64,000 bases of DNA from JBOGGX01 sp050744245 (GTDB taxonomy: Bacteria > Actinomycetota > Acidimicrobiia > Acidimicrobiales > JBOGGX01), in assembly GCA_050744245.1 (NCBI GenBank), contig JBOGGX010000238.1, positions 1 through 64,000 of the forward strand, in the 5' to 3' direction. This document shows, in pieces, positions 51,203 through 59,911 of this stretch; the first letter of the stretch is position 1, and every line of letters starts with the position of its first letter. Position numbers and translations under genes: made by a program. Below the pieces are notes generated by a model. That model ran no database searches. It worked only from the letters and a program-made list of their open reading frames with translations, and was not told the DNA's origin.

Positions 51203-52111
51203 CAGATGCGCTGAACTGTCGAGCTCGACCGGTCGCCGACTCGGTCGAATGAGCGCCACGGCTGCGGCGCGGGCGGCAACGTTGCCGACGGCGCTCCGCG
51301 TCAACTCGTTCAGCAGGACCGCTCCATAGAACGCCGCGCTCGGCAGTCGCCGGTGTCGCCGTCGGAAGTAGCGCACCCGATTCACGACGAGCATGCTGCG
51401 CAGCCGGGGAGAGGCCATGCCGCCGCTGTCGCCGTGGCGTACGACCGCGGCCGGCTCGTACACCACTCGGAAGCCGAGCCGACGAGCGCGATCGGCGAAG
51501 TCCGTCTCCTCGGAATAGAGGAAGAAGCTCTCGTCCCACCGCCCGACGGCATCCACGCACGATCGTGTGATGAGCATCGCCGCTCCGGTGGACCAGTCGA
51601 CGTCGCGGCGGACGAGGTACGCCCGTGTATCGCCCACGGTCTCGGAAAGGCTGGAGAACCTGCTCGCCAGTCGGTCACCCAGGACCGCGACACCGAGTGC
51701 CCTCGTGACGGACGGATCGCGGCGCAGCGAGAGCTTCAGACGGCCGCTCGTCGAGCGGATCTGCGGCACGACAATCCCGACCGATGGCTGCTCGGCCGTC
51801 CGCAACAGGGTGCGAACGCTTCCTCTCGACAGATCGATGTCGGGATTGAGGACGAGCACCGAGTCGGCGTCACCCAGCCGATCGAGACCCTCGTTGATGC
51901 CCGCGGCGTAGCCACCATTGGTCGTCAACGCGACCACCTCGAGCCGGGCATCACTGCGGAGCCTGGACACGGTGTCGTCCGACGAGCTGTTGTCGACGAC
52001 GACGACGCGTGCGGCCAGTCCTTCAAGGCCGTCGTCCAGCGATGCCAGGAGTCGATCGAGGTGGTCTCGGCTGTTGTAGGTAACGACAACGACCCCGACG
52101 TCGACCACCAC
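51191..52111 (-). CDS. Family 2 glycosyltransferase, rhamnosyltransferase-like
   Basis: 306 residues from GTG at 52111 (a GTG at 52108 is equivalent), right after GGGGGAGG. VDVGVVVVTYNSRDHLDRLLASL, RVVVVDNSSSDDTVSRL, VVALTTNGGYAAGINEGL, SVLVLNPDIDLSRGSVRTLL (DxD-like N-P-D-x-D), VRRDVDWSTGAAMLITRSCVDAVGRWDESFFLYSEETDFADRARRLGFRVVYEPAAVVRH are the hallmarks of WbbL-type transferases. It follows the beta-helix gene by 71 bp on the same strand. Confidence 0.9.
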   Translation of the reverse strand: MVVDVGVVVVTYNSRDHLDRLLASLDDGLEGLAARVVVVDNSSSDDTVSRLRSDARLEVVALTTNGGYAAGINEGLDRLGDADSVLVLNPDIDLSRGSVRTLLRTAEQPSVGIVVPQIRSTSGRLKLSLRRDPSVTRALGVAVLGDRLASRFSSLSETVGDTRAYLVRRDVDWSTGAAMLITRSCVDAVGRWDESFFLYSEETDFADRARRLGFRVVYEPAAVVRHGDSGGMASPRLRSMLVVNRVRYFRRRHRRLPSAAFYGAVLLNELTRSAVGNVAARAAAVALIRPSRRPVELDSSAHLLPS

Positions 52112-52182
52112 CGCCTCCCCCGCCGCGTTGGAACCTGGCTCGAAATTGCCGCGGCCCCACCTTAGGTCCGATGGGGGGTCGA

Positions 52183-53352
52183 TCAGCCCAGAGGCGCGAC
52201 GGTGTCGTCCCAGACGTTCCCCGAGTTCACATCGACGTTGCAACGAGTCGTCGGACCCCAGTACCCGCCCCGAGGAAAGAACTCCCGGGAGATCCGGTTG
52301 TTGGTGAATCTCGAGTTTGGCGTCGGAGCAACCGCCCCGCAGTACACGGTGTAGCCGCCGCCCGACATGAGGTTGTTGTCGATCGTGACGGTGTGGATCG
52401 GACCCGTGTTGTTCGACATCAGGATCGCTGCCGTTTGGGAGTTCGGGTTTCGAATCGTGTTGTGGCGGAGCACGATGTTCCGGCCGCCATCGGATTGGAA
52501 CCCATCGGCGTGGGCGTCGCTCCCCGGCGAAAGCTCGGGGAGATCACAGAACGAGTCGGTGATGGTGACGTTGACACCCATGTGGGCGCAGTCGAGCCCG
52601 TTGTGGAACCACACCCGCTGCGCGGTGTAGTTGCTGAACGCGATGCCCTTGCCTTCCTCCATTCCGTCCAGGTCGATCTCGACGTCACGGATCACGGTGC
52701 CGGTCGGATTGGGGGAACCGAAGTTGCGGATGGGATACCAGTCATCGGAGATGACCCTGACCCGTTCGATGATGATGTTGTTGGCCTCGACGAAGATGCT
52801 GCCGTGAACCTCACGGTTCGAGTAGGTCATTCCTGGGGTGGTCAGGTGCACGTCGCCGGACACGACCGTGAGTTGGGTCCCCGGCGGCACACCGGTGTTG
52901 GTTTCGTCGGGGTAGCCGCAGGCACTGGGGTTGGCCATGCAGCCTGGCCCCGGCGGCGCGGGGGTTGTCGTCGTCGTCGGCGGCAGCGTGGTCGTGGGCT
53001 GCGGACGGGTCGTGGTTGTCGGCGGCAGCGTTGTCGTTGACCCGATGGTGGTCGTGGTCGTGCCGGTTGTGGTCGTCGGAGGCCGCGTGGTCGTCGTCGG
53101 CGTCGTGGAGGTCGGCGGACGGGTCGTCGAGGTCGTCGGGCTCGGCGGAGGGCGATGACATCGCGGCGCCCGAGATCCGGGACGACAGCGTCGGCGCCCA
53201 ACGTCTCTCGGCTGGTCGTCGTGGGCCGCCTCGGAGTGGCCGATCAGTTGGGCGGGGCCCTCCAGAACGGCGAGCGGGACGATGAGCGACAGGAGAGCCA
53301 GCGTTGGCGCCAGAACGCGCCTACGCCAGCCGGTACGCGCACGGGAATCCAT
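52183..53352 (-). CDS. Secreted beta-helix protein with Thr/Pro-rich linker
   Basis: 389 residues from ATG at 53352. Signal peptide WRRRVLAPTLALLSLIVPLAVLEGPAQ. A linker of about 70 residues (about 70-140) is made mostly of Thr, Pro and Ser, in runs such as TTTTRPPTTTTGTTTTT and STTTLPPTTTT, likely extended and possibly glycosylated. The C-terminal domain is a right-handed beta-helix: MTYSNREVHGSIFVEANNIIIERVRVIS, YTAQRVWFHNGLDCAHMGVNVTITDSFC, RNIVLRHNTIRNPNSQTAAILMSNNTG and VTIDNNLMSGGGYTVYCGAV. No LPxTG anchor. Probably a surface polysaccharide-binding or lyase-like protein. Confidence 0.85.
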   Translation of the reverse strand: MDSRARTGWRRRVLAPTLALLSLIVPLAVLEGPAQLIGHSEAAHDDQPRDVGRRRCRPGSRAPRCHRPPPSPTTSTTRPPTSTTPTTTTRPPTTTTGTTTTTIGSTTTLPPTTTTRPQPTTTLPPTTTTTPAPPGPGCMANPSACGYPDETNTGVPPGTQLTVVSGDVHLTTPGMTYSNREVHGSIFVEANNIIIERVRVISDDWYPIRNFGSPNPTGTVIRDVEIDLDGMEEGKGIAFSNYTAQRVWFHNGLDCAHMGVNVTITDSFCDLPELSPGSDAHADGFQSDGGRNIVLRHNTIRNPNSQTAAILMSNNTGPIHTVTIDNNLMSGGGYTVYCGAVAPTPNSRFTNNRISREFFPRGGYWGPTTRCNVDVNSGNVWDDTVAPLG

Positions 53353-53462
53353 TTTGGGCGGGCCCCTCTGATTGTCGACGAGCGAAACGGTTCCAAGGCC
53401 CGCCAACCCAGGAGAGTGGGCGCTCCCCTCAGTCGACCCGGTGGAATGGCCTCGTCGCTGAA

Positions 53463-53497
53463 TCTTTACTTACGGGCCGCAACATGCTTGCAACATG
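53463..53497 (-). promoter_or_regulatory. CATGTTGC direct-repeat box and promoter
   Basis: On the minus strand CATGTTGC occurs at 53497-53490 and 53486-53479, an 11-bp period. A -10 TAAAGA (53468-53463) follows after 10 bases. The geometry is that of the CTTCAG arrays, but the motif differs and only two units are seen. It would drive the beta-helix gene (start 53352) and the glycosyltransferase after it. Confidence 0.55.
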
Positions 53498-53508
53498 GGG
53501 CCGGTGCG

Positions 53509-54255
53509 TCAAGCACCAACGAGGGATTCGGCCGAGGTCGTGCGCACGGCAACGATCGACTTGGTGATGCCCAGGGCCCGCTCCCGCCAGATCTCGGAGT
53601 CGGGGAACAGCAGTCGCATCTCGGTCAGCGACAACAGATCGATCCACAACACGGCGCTGACCGATGCACCGTGATCGGTGGTCCGGGCATGGCCCAAGGG
53701 CCAGCGCCGCACGACTGCCGCCCGCAGGGCCACGGGCAGGAACTGCAGCGCCGGGCAGGCCCAGTGGGGTTCGACGGGAAAGTAGCGGTACGGCGTCTGT
53801 ACCCAGTGCCGAGGCGCGGCGGCGTGGATGACGTCGCCGAGCTTTTGACGCTGCGAGAACCCGCCGACATGCTCCAGAAGGCTGTTCGACACGACGAGAT
53901 CGAACCGCTCGTGACGAATGCTCTGCGGATCGCAGGCATCGTCGACGACGTGACGATGCCACGGCTCGTCGACCGCAGCCGGCTCCAGGTTGACCGTGGT
54001 GACCTCGGTCGGTCGGACCGGTACAGCCTGCCAGAACTGGGGCAGGCCGCCGAGATCGAGCACACGCATGTCCGCCAGGGCGGGGAAGCGCCGGTGAAGT
54101 TCGGTCCACCGGGCGGATCGGGCCCGCGACGCGAACGATCGAGGGTTCTGGTCATCGGTCAGCAGCCGTTGCAGCCGCCGGGCGACGGTCGCAGGACGCC
54201 CCGCGACCGGCGGTTCGTCGGATGTCACATCCACCTGTCTCTCTCCGTTCCCCAT
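53509..54255 (-). CDS. SAM-dependent methyltransferase
   Basis: 248 residues. MRVLDLGGLPQFWQAV (a variant of the motif I glycine loop), VTTVNLEPA, FDLVVSNSLLEHVGGFSQRQKLGDVI (the post-motif typical of class I methyltransferases) and HWVQTPYRYFPVEPHW. Related proteins methylate sugars or lipids in polysaccharide loci. Start overlaps the upstream stop (TGATG), so it is the last gene of the nine-gene operon that begins at 61985. Confidence 0.82.
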   Translation of the reverse strand: MGNGERQVDVTSDEPPVAGRPATVARRLQRLLTDDQNPRSFASRARSARWTELHRRFPALADMRVLDLGGLPQFWQAVPVRPTEVTTVNLEPAAVDEPWHRHVVDDACDPQSIRHERFDLVVSNSLLEHVGGFSQRQKLGDVIHAAAPRHWVQTPYRYFPVEPHWACPALQFLPVALRAAVVRRWPLGHARTTDHGASVSAVLWIDLLSLTEMRLLFPDSEIWRERALGITKSIVAVRTTSAESLVGA

Positions 54256-55337
54256 CAGCGAACAACAGCACCCCGCAGCACGATGCGGCGGGGGTCCGAC
54301 AGCACCCGAGGATCCAGCCTCGGATCAGCGTCGTAGACCGCCAGGTCGGCGGGTCCACCCTCGGCGAGGCTCGCCAGGCCGAGCCACTCGCGGGCCCGCC
54401 ACGACCCCGCCGCCACCGCTTCGGTCGCCGGAAGGCCGGCGTGATGCAGCAGCAGGATCTCGTCGACCAGGCGGCCATGCGGGACGGCACCACCGGCATC
54501 AGAGCCCGTGTAGATGGCGACGCCGGCCTCGAACGCGGCCCGGACGACGTCCCGAAACCGGTCCTTCGCACTGCGCATCGACGCCGCGAAGCGAGGGAAC
54601 CTGGCCTCGGCCTGGGCCGCGATCGACTCGAAGTTCCATTCGACGTTCACCATCGTCGGCACCAGCGCGGTGCCCTGCGCAGCCATACGGTCCAGCAAGC
54701 CGGCGTCAAGACCGCAGCCGTGTTCGATCGAGTCGACCTTGGCGTCGACCAAGGCCTCGACGGCCGCCTCACCGAAGGTATGGACGGCGACGCGGACGCC
54801 GGCACCATGGGCCGTTTCGACCGCCTGGTTGACCGCGGCCGCATCAAAGGTGGGGCCGATGTCCCCGATGTCCCTGTCGATCCAGTCGCCGACCAGCTTG
54901 ACCCACCCCGTCCCGGCCGCCGCCTGCTCGAGGACTCGACCGGCGAGCTCATCGGGCGTGCACTCGATCGCCAGCCCTGGGAGGTAGCGCCGAGGCGGCG
55001 CGAGATGCCGACCACAACGGATGAGGCGTGGCACATCCGGATCGTCGTCGAGCGTGCGATAGTCGATGGGAGAGCCGGCGTCACGGATGGCCAGCACGCC
55101 GGCGTGACGGTCCTCGAGGGCCAAGTCCTTCGCCGCGGCGACGCTCTCGACCGGACGGGAATCCCGACCGATGCCGATGTGGCAGTGGGCGTCGACGAGC
55201 CCGGGCAGGACGAAGCCCCGGTCCGCGATCGTCTCCGCTCCCGTCACCGGGTCGTACGTCAATCGGTCACCGACGATGTAGATGTCGCGTTGCGCCTCCT
55301 CGGGCAACACGACCCCGGCCACGTGGAGCGGGCGCAC
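54255..55337 (-). CDS. Amidohydrolase-superfamily enzyme
   Basis: 360 residues from GTG at 55337. GFVLPGLVDAHCHIGIGRD supplies the first zinc-binding H-x-H. DVAVHTFGEAAVEALVDAKVDSIEHGCGLD-like text (VRVAVHTFGEAA, SIEHGCGLDAGLL) holds further His ligands, and AIYTGSDAGGAVPHGRLVDEI the catalytic Asp. The layout fits imidazolonepropionase/dipeptidase-like amidohydrolases (Met-dep_hydrolase). Its presence inside a sugar-nucleotide operon is unusual; deacetylation or amide hydrolysis of a sugar or intermediate is possible. Confidence 0.82.
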   Translation of the reverse strand: MRPLHVAGVVLPEEAQRDIYIVGDRLTYDPVTGAETIADRGFVLPGLVDAHCHIGIGRDSRPVESVAAAKDLALEDRHAGVLAIRDAGSPIDYRTLDDDPDVPRLIRCGRHLAPPRRYLPGLAIECTPDELAGRVLEQAAAGTGWVKLVGDWIDRDIGDIGPTFDAAAVNQAVETAHGAGVRVAVHTFGEAAVEALVDAKVDSIEHGCGLDAGLLDRMAAQGTALVPTMVNVEWNFESIAAQAEARFPRFAASMRSAKDRFRDVVRAAFEAGVAIYTGSDAGGAVPHGRLVDEILLLHHAGLPATEAVAAGSWRAREWLGLASLAEGGPADLAVYDADPRLDPRVLSDPRRIVLRGAVVR

Positions 55338-55349
55338 GAGTGACGCCGG

Positions 55350-56195
55350 CTACCCGACGACCGGGCTGGTTCCGGTGGCGAGGTCGAGGATCGTCTCGAA
55401 CGCCGAGGGCTCTGTTGTGCAGGCGCCGAGCTCGGTGTCCTTGATCCGGCCGTGGTAGTCGCTGGAGCCGGTGGCAACCAGCCCGAAGGCTGCGGCGATC
55501 TCGCGAAGCCGACGCCTGTCGTCCACGTCGTGACTCGGGTGATCGACCTCGAGCCCGGCCAGCCCGGCGTCGACCAGGCGTCGGGTCATCTCGGTGAGAC
55601 CATCGCCGAGGGAGTGACCCTCAGCGAGCGGATGGGCCAGCACCGCGACGCCGCCCGCTCGCCTGATCAGCCCCACCGCCACCACGGGATCGAGGACGTA
55701 CTTCTCCGCGTACGCGCGGCCGCCGTGCCCCACCCAGGCCGGCGTGAACGCCGACCGCACATCCGGCACGACGCCGAGGTCGACCAGGGCCGACGCGATA
55801 TGGGGCCGACCAATGGTTCCATCGGCGGCGGCGCCCGCGACGTGGTCCCACGAGATGGGCACGCCGAGCTCCTGCAGCTTCGTCACCATGACGTGGGCCC
55901 GCCGCACCCGGTCAGTCGCCAGCCGCTCCAGCTCGCACGTGAGCTCGGGCGCAGCCGGGTCGAAGAGGTACGCCAGCATGTGAAGGCTTCGCCCGTCCGC
56001 TCCGCATGAGATCTCGGCCCCCGGCACCAGCGTCAGACCCGACGGCAGCGCCGCGGCGGCATCACGCCAACCATCCACGGTGTCGTGGTCGGTCAGGGCG
56101 ATGACGTCAACTGCGAGCGCCGCCTTGGCGACGAGGTCGGCCGGGGTGTCCGTGCCATCCGAGCGCGTGCTGTGGGTGTGGAGGTCGATCCTCAT
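55350..56195 (-). CDS. PHP-domain phosphoesterase (RNase AM/TrpH-like)
   Basis: 281 residues. IDLHTHSTRSDGTDTPADLVAKAALAVDVIALTDHDTVDGWRDA holds the H-x-H and D-H-D metal motifs, with GAEISCG, RAHVMVTKLQELGVPI, IGRPHIASALVDLG, GGVAVLAHPLAEG and ATGSSDYHG as later ligands. Known members are 5'-3' exonucleases or nucleoside 3',5'-bisphosphate phosphatases. It starts 33 bp after the acyltransferase and ends 13 bp before the amidohydrolase. A role in polysaccharide assembly is not evident. Confidence 0.85.
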   Translation of the reverse strand: MRIDLHTHSTRSDGTDTPADLVAKAALAVDVIALTDHDTVDGWRDAAAALPSGLTLVPGAEISCGADGRSLHMLAYLFDPAAPELTCELERLATDRVRRAHVMVTKLQELGVPISWDHVAGAAADGTIGRPHIASALVDLGVVPDVRSAFTPAWVGHGGRAYAEKYVLDPVVAVGLIRRAGGVAVLAHPLAEGHSLGDGLTEMTRRLVDAGLAGLEVDHPSHDVDDRRRLREIAAAFGLVATGSSDYHGRIKDTELGACTTEPSAFETILDLATGTSPVVG

Positions 56196-56227
56196 GGGTC
56201 GGCGGCGACGCTAGTGGAGCACCTCCG

Positions 56228-56833
56228 TCAGGTAAGGGCGTCACCCACGGCGACCAGGTGGAACTCGGTGAGCCCGTTGTGCGCACCCTCGACCCGGTAG
56301 CACCGCTCGCAATCGGGACAGGTCAGTTCGGGCGAGAGGCGCACCCCGCAGCGGCAGACCCAGTCGATGAACCGAGCCGGGTTCCCGGCGACCAGCGCGT
56401 GGGCCGGCACGTCGCGGATGACCACCGACCCTGCCGCGACGAACGCATTCGTGCCGATCGTGCGGCCGCACACGATGGTTGCGTTGGCGCCGATCGTCGC
56501 CCCGGCGCGGACGAGCGTCCTGGAGAACTCGGCTCCGGCCTTCTTGACGTGGGCCCGCGGCGTGAGGTCGTTCGTGAACACGACGTTGGGTCCCAGAAAC
56601 ACGTCGTCTTCGACGGTGACGCCGTCCCAGACGAGCACGGCGTTCTTCACCGTCACCCGGTCACCGACGACGGCCCCACCCTCGATGAACGCGTGGTCGC
56701 AGATGTTGCAGTCGGCACCGACGACGGCCATCGGCAACACGTGGGCGAACGCCCAGATGCGCGTGCGGGGTCCGACCTCGTCGCTCTCGCAGAGGCCGTT
56801 GGGGTGGACGAACACAGACCGGTCGGGTGTCAT
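56228..56833 (-). CDS. Hexapeptide-repeat sugar N-acyltransferase (WbpD-like)
   Basis: 201 residues. Left-handed beta-helix hexads run from IWAFAHVLPMAVVGADCNICDHAFIEGGAVVGDRVTVKNAVLVWDGVTVEDDVFLGPNVVFTND to GATIGANATIVCGRTIGTNAFVAAGSVVIRDVPAHALVAGNPARFIDW. The C-terminus carries a small Cys cluster (CRCG ... CPDCERCY), probably a zinc ribbon. WbpD-like enzymes acetylate UDP-GlcNAc3NA at the 3-amino group. Its gene overlaps the DegT aminotransferase gene by four bases, as expected for consecutive steps. Confidence 0.88.
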   Translation of the reverse strand: MTPDRSVFVHPNGLCESDEVGPRTRIWAFAHVLPMAVVGADCNICDHAFIEGGAVVGDRVTVKNAVLVWDGVTVEDDVFLGPNVVFTNDLTPRAHVKKAGAEFSRTLVRAGATIGANATIVCGRTIGTNAFVAAGSVVIRDVPAHALVAGNPARFIDWVCRCGVRLSPELTCPDCERCYRVEGAHNGLTEFHLVAVGDALT

Positions 56834-57978
56834 GCCGCCTCCGTTCGCACCGCCGCGACCAACTCGGCGACAGCTCGGTCCTGCTGGGCCTCGGTGATCC
56901 CGGGATAGATCGGCAGCGACACCATCTCCGTGGCGGCGGCCTCGGCGACCGGAAAGTCACCGTGTCGGTGACCCAGGCCCGAGAACGCAGGCTGAAGGTG
57001 GAGCGGCACCGGGTAGTGGATGCCCGCCCCGATCCCCGCGGCGTTGAGTCGGGCCAGCACCTCGTCCCGAGCCGCCACCCGGACGACATACAGGTGCCAC
57101 ACGTGCTCGTTCCCGGCCATGACCGCGGGAAGGCGGATGTTCGGCTCGTCCTTGAGCAGCTCGTGGTAGCGCCGGGCCGCAGCCCGACGCGCGTCGTTCC
57201 ACCAGTTGAGTCGGCGCAGCTTGGCCCGCAACACGACCGCCTGCAGGGTGTCGAGACGGGAGTTCATCCCGGCGAGCCCGTGCTCGTACCTTCTCGTTCC
57301 GCCGTGGTTGCGCAGGGCACGGACGACGTCGGCCGACCAACTGTCCTGCGTGAGGACGGCCCCGGCATCACCGTAGGCGCCCAGGTTCTTGCCCGGATAG
57401 AAGCTGGTCGCGGCCATGGCCCCGACGCTGCCGCTCGGCCGGCCGTAGCGAGTGGCCCCCTGCGACTGGGCCGCATCCTCGATGATGTCGACATCGGATG
57501 GAATGGCGCGGACCAGATCTTCGATGGGCGCCATCTGGCCGTAGAGGTGCACGGCGATGACGGCTCGAGTCCGACGACTCAACCGATCGGCGACCTGTCG
57601 CGGATCGATCAGCAGATACCTGGGATCGCAGTCGACCAGCACAGGCCGGGCGCCAACGCTCATGACCGCCTCGGCCGTGGCGATGAAGGTGTTGGCCGGA
57701 AGCAGGACCTCGTCGCCGTTTCCGACGCCTCGGGCTCGGAGTGCGAGCTCGAGGGCGTCGGTGCCGTTGGCGACGCCTACGCAGTGCGCGGCCCGGCTGA
57801 ACCGAGCGAACTCACCTTCGAAGGACTCGACGTCCGGACCGAGCACAAAGGAGCCCTCGGCGACGACCCGGGCCCAGCCCGCCGCCACCTCGGCCGCAAC
57901 CTGTTCGTGCTGGATCGACAGGTCGACGAGCGGGATGGTCTCGATTCTCGGTTCGGCACGGATCAAGGGCGGGGTCAC
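56830..57978 (-). CDS. DegT/DnrJ/EryC1 aminotransferase (WbpE-like)
   Basis: 382 residues. Typical features are FEGEFARFSRAAHCVGVANGTDALELALRA, DEVLLPANTFIATAEAVMSVGARPVLVDCD, AVIAVHLYGQMAPIEDL, IIEDAAQSQGATRYGR, and the PLP-binding loop ATSFYPGKNLGAYGDAGAVLT with the catalytic Lys; GMNSRLDTLQAVVLRAKL follows. The text is close to the UDP-3-keto sugar 3-aminotransferases (WbpE type). It overlaps both neighbours by four bases. Confidence 0.9.
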   Translation of the reverse strand: MTPPLIRAEPRIETIPLVDLSIQHEQVAAEVAAGWARVVAEGSFVLGPDVESFEGEFARFSRAAHCVGVANGTDALELALRARGVGNGDEVLLPANTFIATAEAVMSVGARPVLVDCDPRYLLIDPRQVADRLSRRTRAVIAVHLYGQMAPIEDLVRAIPSDVDIIEDAAQSQGATRYGRPSGSVGAMAATSFYPGKNLGAYGDAGAVLTQDSWSADVVRALRNHGGTRRYEHGLAGMNSRLDTLQAVVLRAKLRRLNWWNDARRAAARRYHELLKDEPNIRLPAVMAGNEHVWHLYVVRVAARDEVLARLNAAGIGAGIHYPVPLHLQPAFSGLGHRHGDFPVAEAAATEMVSLPIYPGITEAQQDRAVAELVAAVRTEAA

Positions 57979-58679
57979 GCGGTCAACACCTCTCGGGCTA
58001 GTTCAACGGTTCGAACGAATCGGGCCGGCACGCCGGCCCACACCTCGGCGTCCCCCACGCTTCGGGTTACGACTGCTCCCATGCCGACCAATGACCATGA
58101 CCCGACACGAAGGTTTTCTCGGACGAGGCAGCCGGCGCCGAGGTAGGCGCCGGTTTCGACGGCGACGCCGCCCGCGAGTCTGACCCCGGCGCCGACCGTG
58201 ACGAAGTCGCCGACAAGGTCGTCATGGGTCAGGACGGCCAACGGCATGATGCCGACGTGGGCTCCGACGGTCACATCGACGGTGACCACGACGCCCGCGA
58301 GGACGACCGTCCCCTCGCCGAGTTGGCACGACGTCGGGACCACGGCCGTGGGATGGACGATCGTGGCGTAGCGATCGGGAAGGAGTCCAAGGCGGCGGAC
58401 GATCCGGTGCTTCGACGTGTAGTCGCCGGGATGCCCGGTGCACACGACGACCTTGGTGGCAGGCATCTCGGCGAGGCGATCGATCCCGCCCAGCACGGGG
58501 ACCCCGGAGACGACGGTGCCCCAGCGGGACGGCTCGTCGTCGAGGAATCCCAGCACGTCCCAGCGGTTCCGGCCGCTGATCGCGGCCCGCTCCTCGTTGG
58601 TGGCGCGCACGACCTCGGCCGTTTCGCGACCGAATCCGCCGGAGCCGATGATGACGAGTGGTTCAGGCCGCCGGGTCAC
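57975..58679 (-). CDS. NeuD/PglD-like sugar O/N-acetyltransferase
   Basis: 234 residues. An N-terminal Rossmann-like nucleotide-sugar domain (PLVIIGSGGFGRETAEVV, LGFLDDEPSRWGTVVSGVPVLGGIDRL) is followed by a left-handed beta-helix (YATIVHPTAVVPTSCQLGEGTVVLAGVVVTVDVTVGAHVGIMPLAVLTHDDLVGDFVTVGAGVRLAGGVAVETGAYLGAGCLV) and WAGVPARFV. PglD acetylates UDP-4-amino sugars, so this could partner the second aminotransferase at 58724. Confidence 0.88.
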   Translation of the reverse strand: MTRRPEPLVIIGSGGFGRETAEVVRATNEERAAISGRNRWDVLGFLDDEPSRWGTVVSGVPVLGGIDRLAEMPATKVVVCTGHPGDYTSKHRIVRRLGLLPDRYATIVHPTAVVPTSCQLGEGTVVLAGVVVTVDVTVGAHVGIMPLAVLTHDDLVGDFVTVGAGVRLAGGVAVETGAYLGAGCLVRENLRVGSWSLVGMGAVVTRSVGDAEVWAGVPARFVRTVELAREVLTA

Positions 58680-58723
58680 GGCGCACCTCGTCGTGCGGTG
58701 AGATGGCGACGACGACCAAGGGA

Positions 58724-59911
58724 TCAGCTCCGCCGCTCGGCCGCGGTGGCAATGACATCGACCACCAGGTCCTGGTCGGCCTCGGTGAGATCATGGAAGA
58801 GCGGAAGGATGAGCGACCGCTCGGTCAGGCGCTCCGTCACCGGCAGTGGTTGGTGCGGGTGGCCGGCGTACGCCGGCTCGAGGTGCGAGGCCATGATGCC
58901 TCTGCGGGCGCTGACTCCGTGATCCGCCAGGATCCCCAGCAGGTGATTGCGCTCGACCGGGAACTCGTCGGGCAGGCACACCCAGAACGACTGGAAGTTC
59001 GTCGTGCCGTACCCGGGATCCGCAGCCATGATCGCCTGCTCGAGCTGGGGAATCTCGACGAGCTTCCGTTGGTACCGCTGAGCCAGCAGGCGTCGCCGCG
59101 ACACGATGAGATCGAGTCGCGAGAGCTGCACGAGACCGATCGCGGCCTGGACGTCGGTCATGCGGTAGTTGAAGCCGGTCTCGACGTACGCCTCCAGGAC
59201 CGGGCCCTGGGCCAGGTGTCGGTCGGCCGCGCTCACGTTCATGCCGTGCTCCCGCAGCCGACGGCAACGCGCGGCCCACTCCTCGTTCGAGGTCACCAGC
59301 ATCCCGCCCTCACCCGTGGTGATCACCTTGCGGGGGTGGAAGGAGAAGGCGGCCAACTCGGCCCGGGCCCCGACGGGTTGGCCGGCGTAGGTGGACCCGA
59401 TGGCGCAGGCCGCGTCCTGGATGACGGTGACACCGAGCGGGTCGCAGAGGACACGGATCGGGTCGAGCTCGGCCGGGACGCCTCCCTGGTCGACCACGAT
59501 GACGGCGCGGGTTGCGGGGGTGAGTGCGCTCCTGATCGATTCCACCGTGAGGTTCTGGGTGATGGGGTCGACGTCCGCGAATACGGGATGGGCGCCCACG
59601 TAGCGCACGGCGTTGGCCGTGGCGATGAACGACAGCGAGGGAACGAGGACGTCGTGGCCGGGACCGATGCCCGCAACCACGAGGGCGAGATGGAGCGCCG
59701 TGGTGCACGACGAGACGGCGACCGCGTGAGCGGCACCGACCCGGCGGGCGAACGCCTCTTCGAACTGCGCGACCCGGGGCCCTTGGGCGACCCAGCCCGA
59801 GAGGACGGCCTCGCTGGCGGCGACCGCTTCCTCGGGACCGAGCGTCGGCCGCATCACCGGGATCGAACGCTTGGACCGGGCCGTGGGGACGAGCTCGCTG
59901 AGCACGCTCAT
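58724..59911 (-). CDS. DegT-family sugar aminotransferase (PglE/perosamine-type)
   Basis: 395 residues. IPVMRPTLGPEEAVAASEAVLSGWVAQGPRVAQFEEAFARRVGAAHAVAVSSCTTALHLALVVAG opens the fold-type I PLP enzyme. VIQDAACAIGSTYAGQPVG and the Lys loop AAFSFHPRKVITTGEGGMLVTSN carry the cofactor site. GFNYRMTDVQAAIGLVQLSRL completes it. This subgroup includes 4-aminotransferases for UDP- or GDP-4-keto-6-deoxy sugars. Its gene overlaps the epimerase gene (ATGA). Confidence 0.9.
   Translation of the reverse strand: MSVLSELVPTARSKRSIPVMRPTLGPEEAVAASEAVLSGWVAQGPRVAQFEEAFARRVGAAHAVAVSSCTTALHLALVVAGIGPGHDVLVPSLSFIATANAVRYVGAHPVFADVDPITQNLTVESIRSALTPATRAVIVVDQGGVPAELDPIRVLCDPLGVTVIQDAACAIGSTYAGQPVGARAELAAFSFHPRKVITTGEGGMLVTSNEEWAARCRRLREHGMNVSAADRHLAQGPVLEAYVETGFNYRMTDVQAAIGLVQLSRLDLIVSRRRLLAQRYQRKLVEIPQLEQAIMAADPGYGTTNFQSFWVCLPDEFPVERNHLLGILADHGVSARRGIMASHLEPAYAGHPHQPLPVTERLTERSLILPLFHDLTEADQDLVVDVIATAAERRS

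Noticed and set aside
52931..53158. Plus-strand frame encoding a Val/Gly-only repeat protein
   Set aside because: It is the reverse complement of the Thr/Pro linker of the beta-helix gene; Val/Gly runs are the mirror of ACC/ACG codons.
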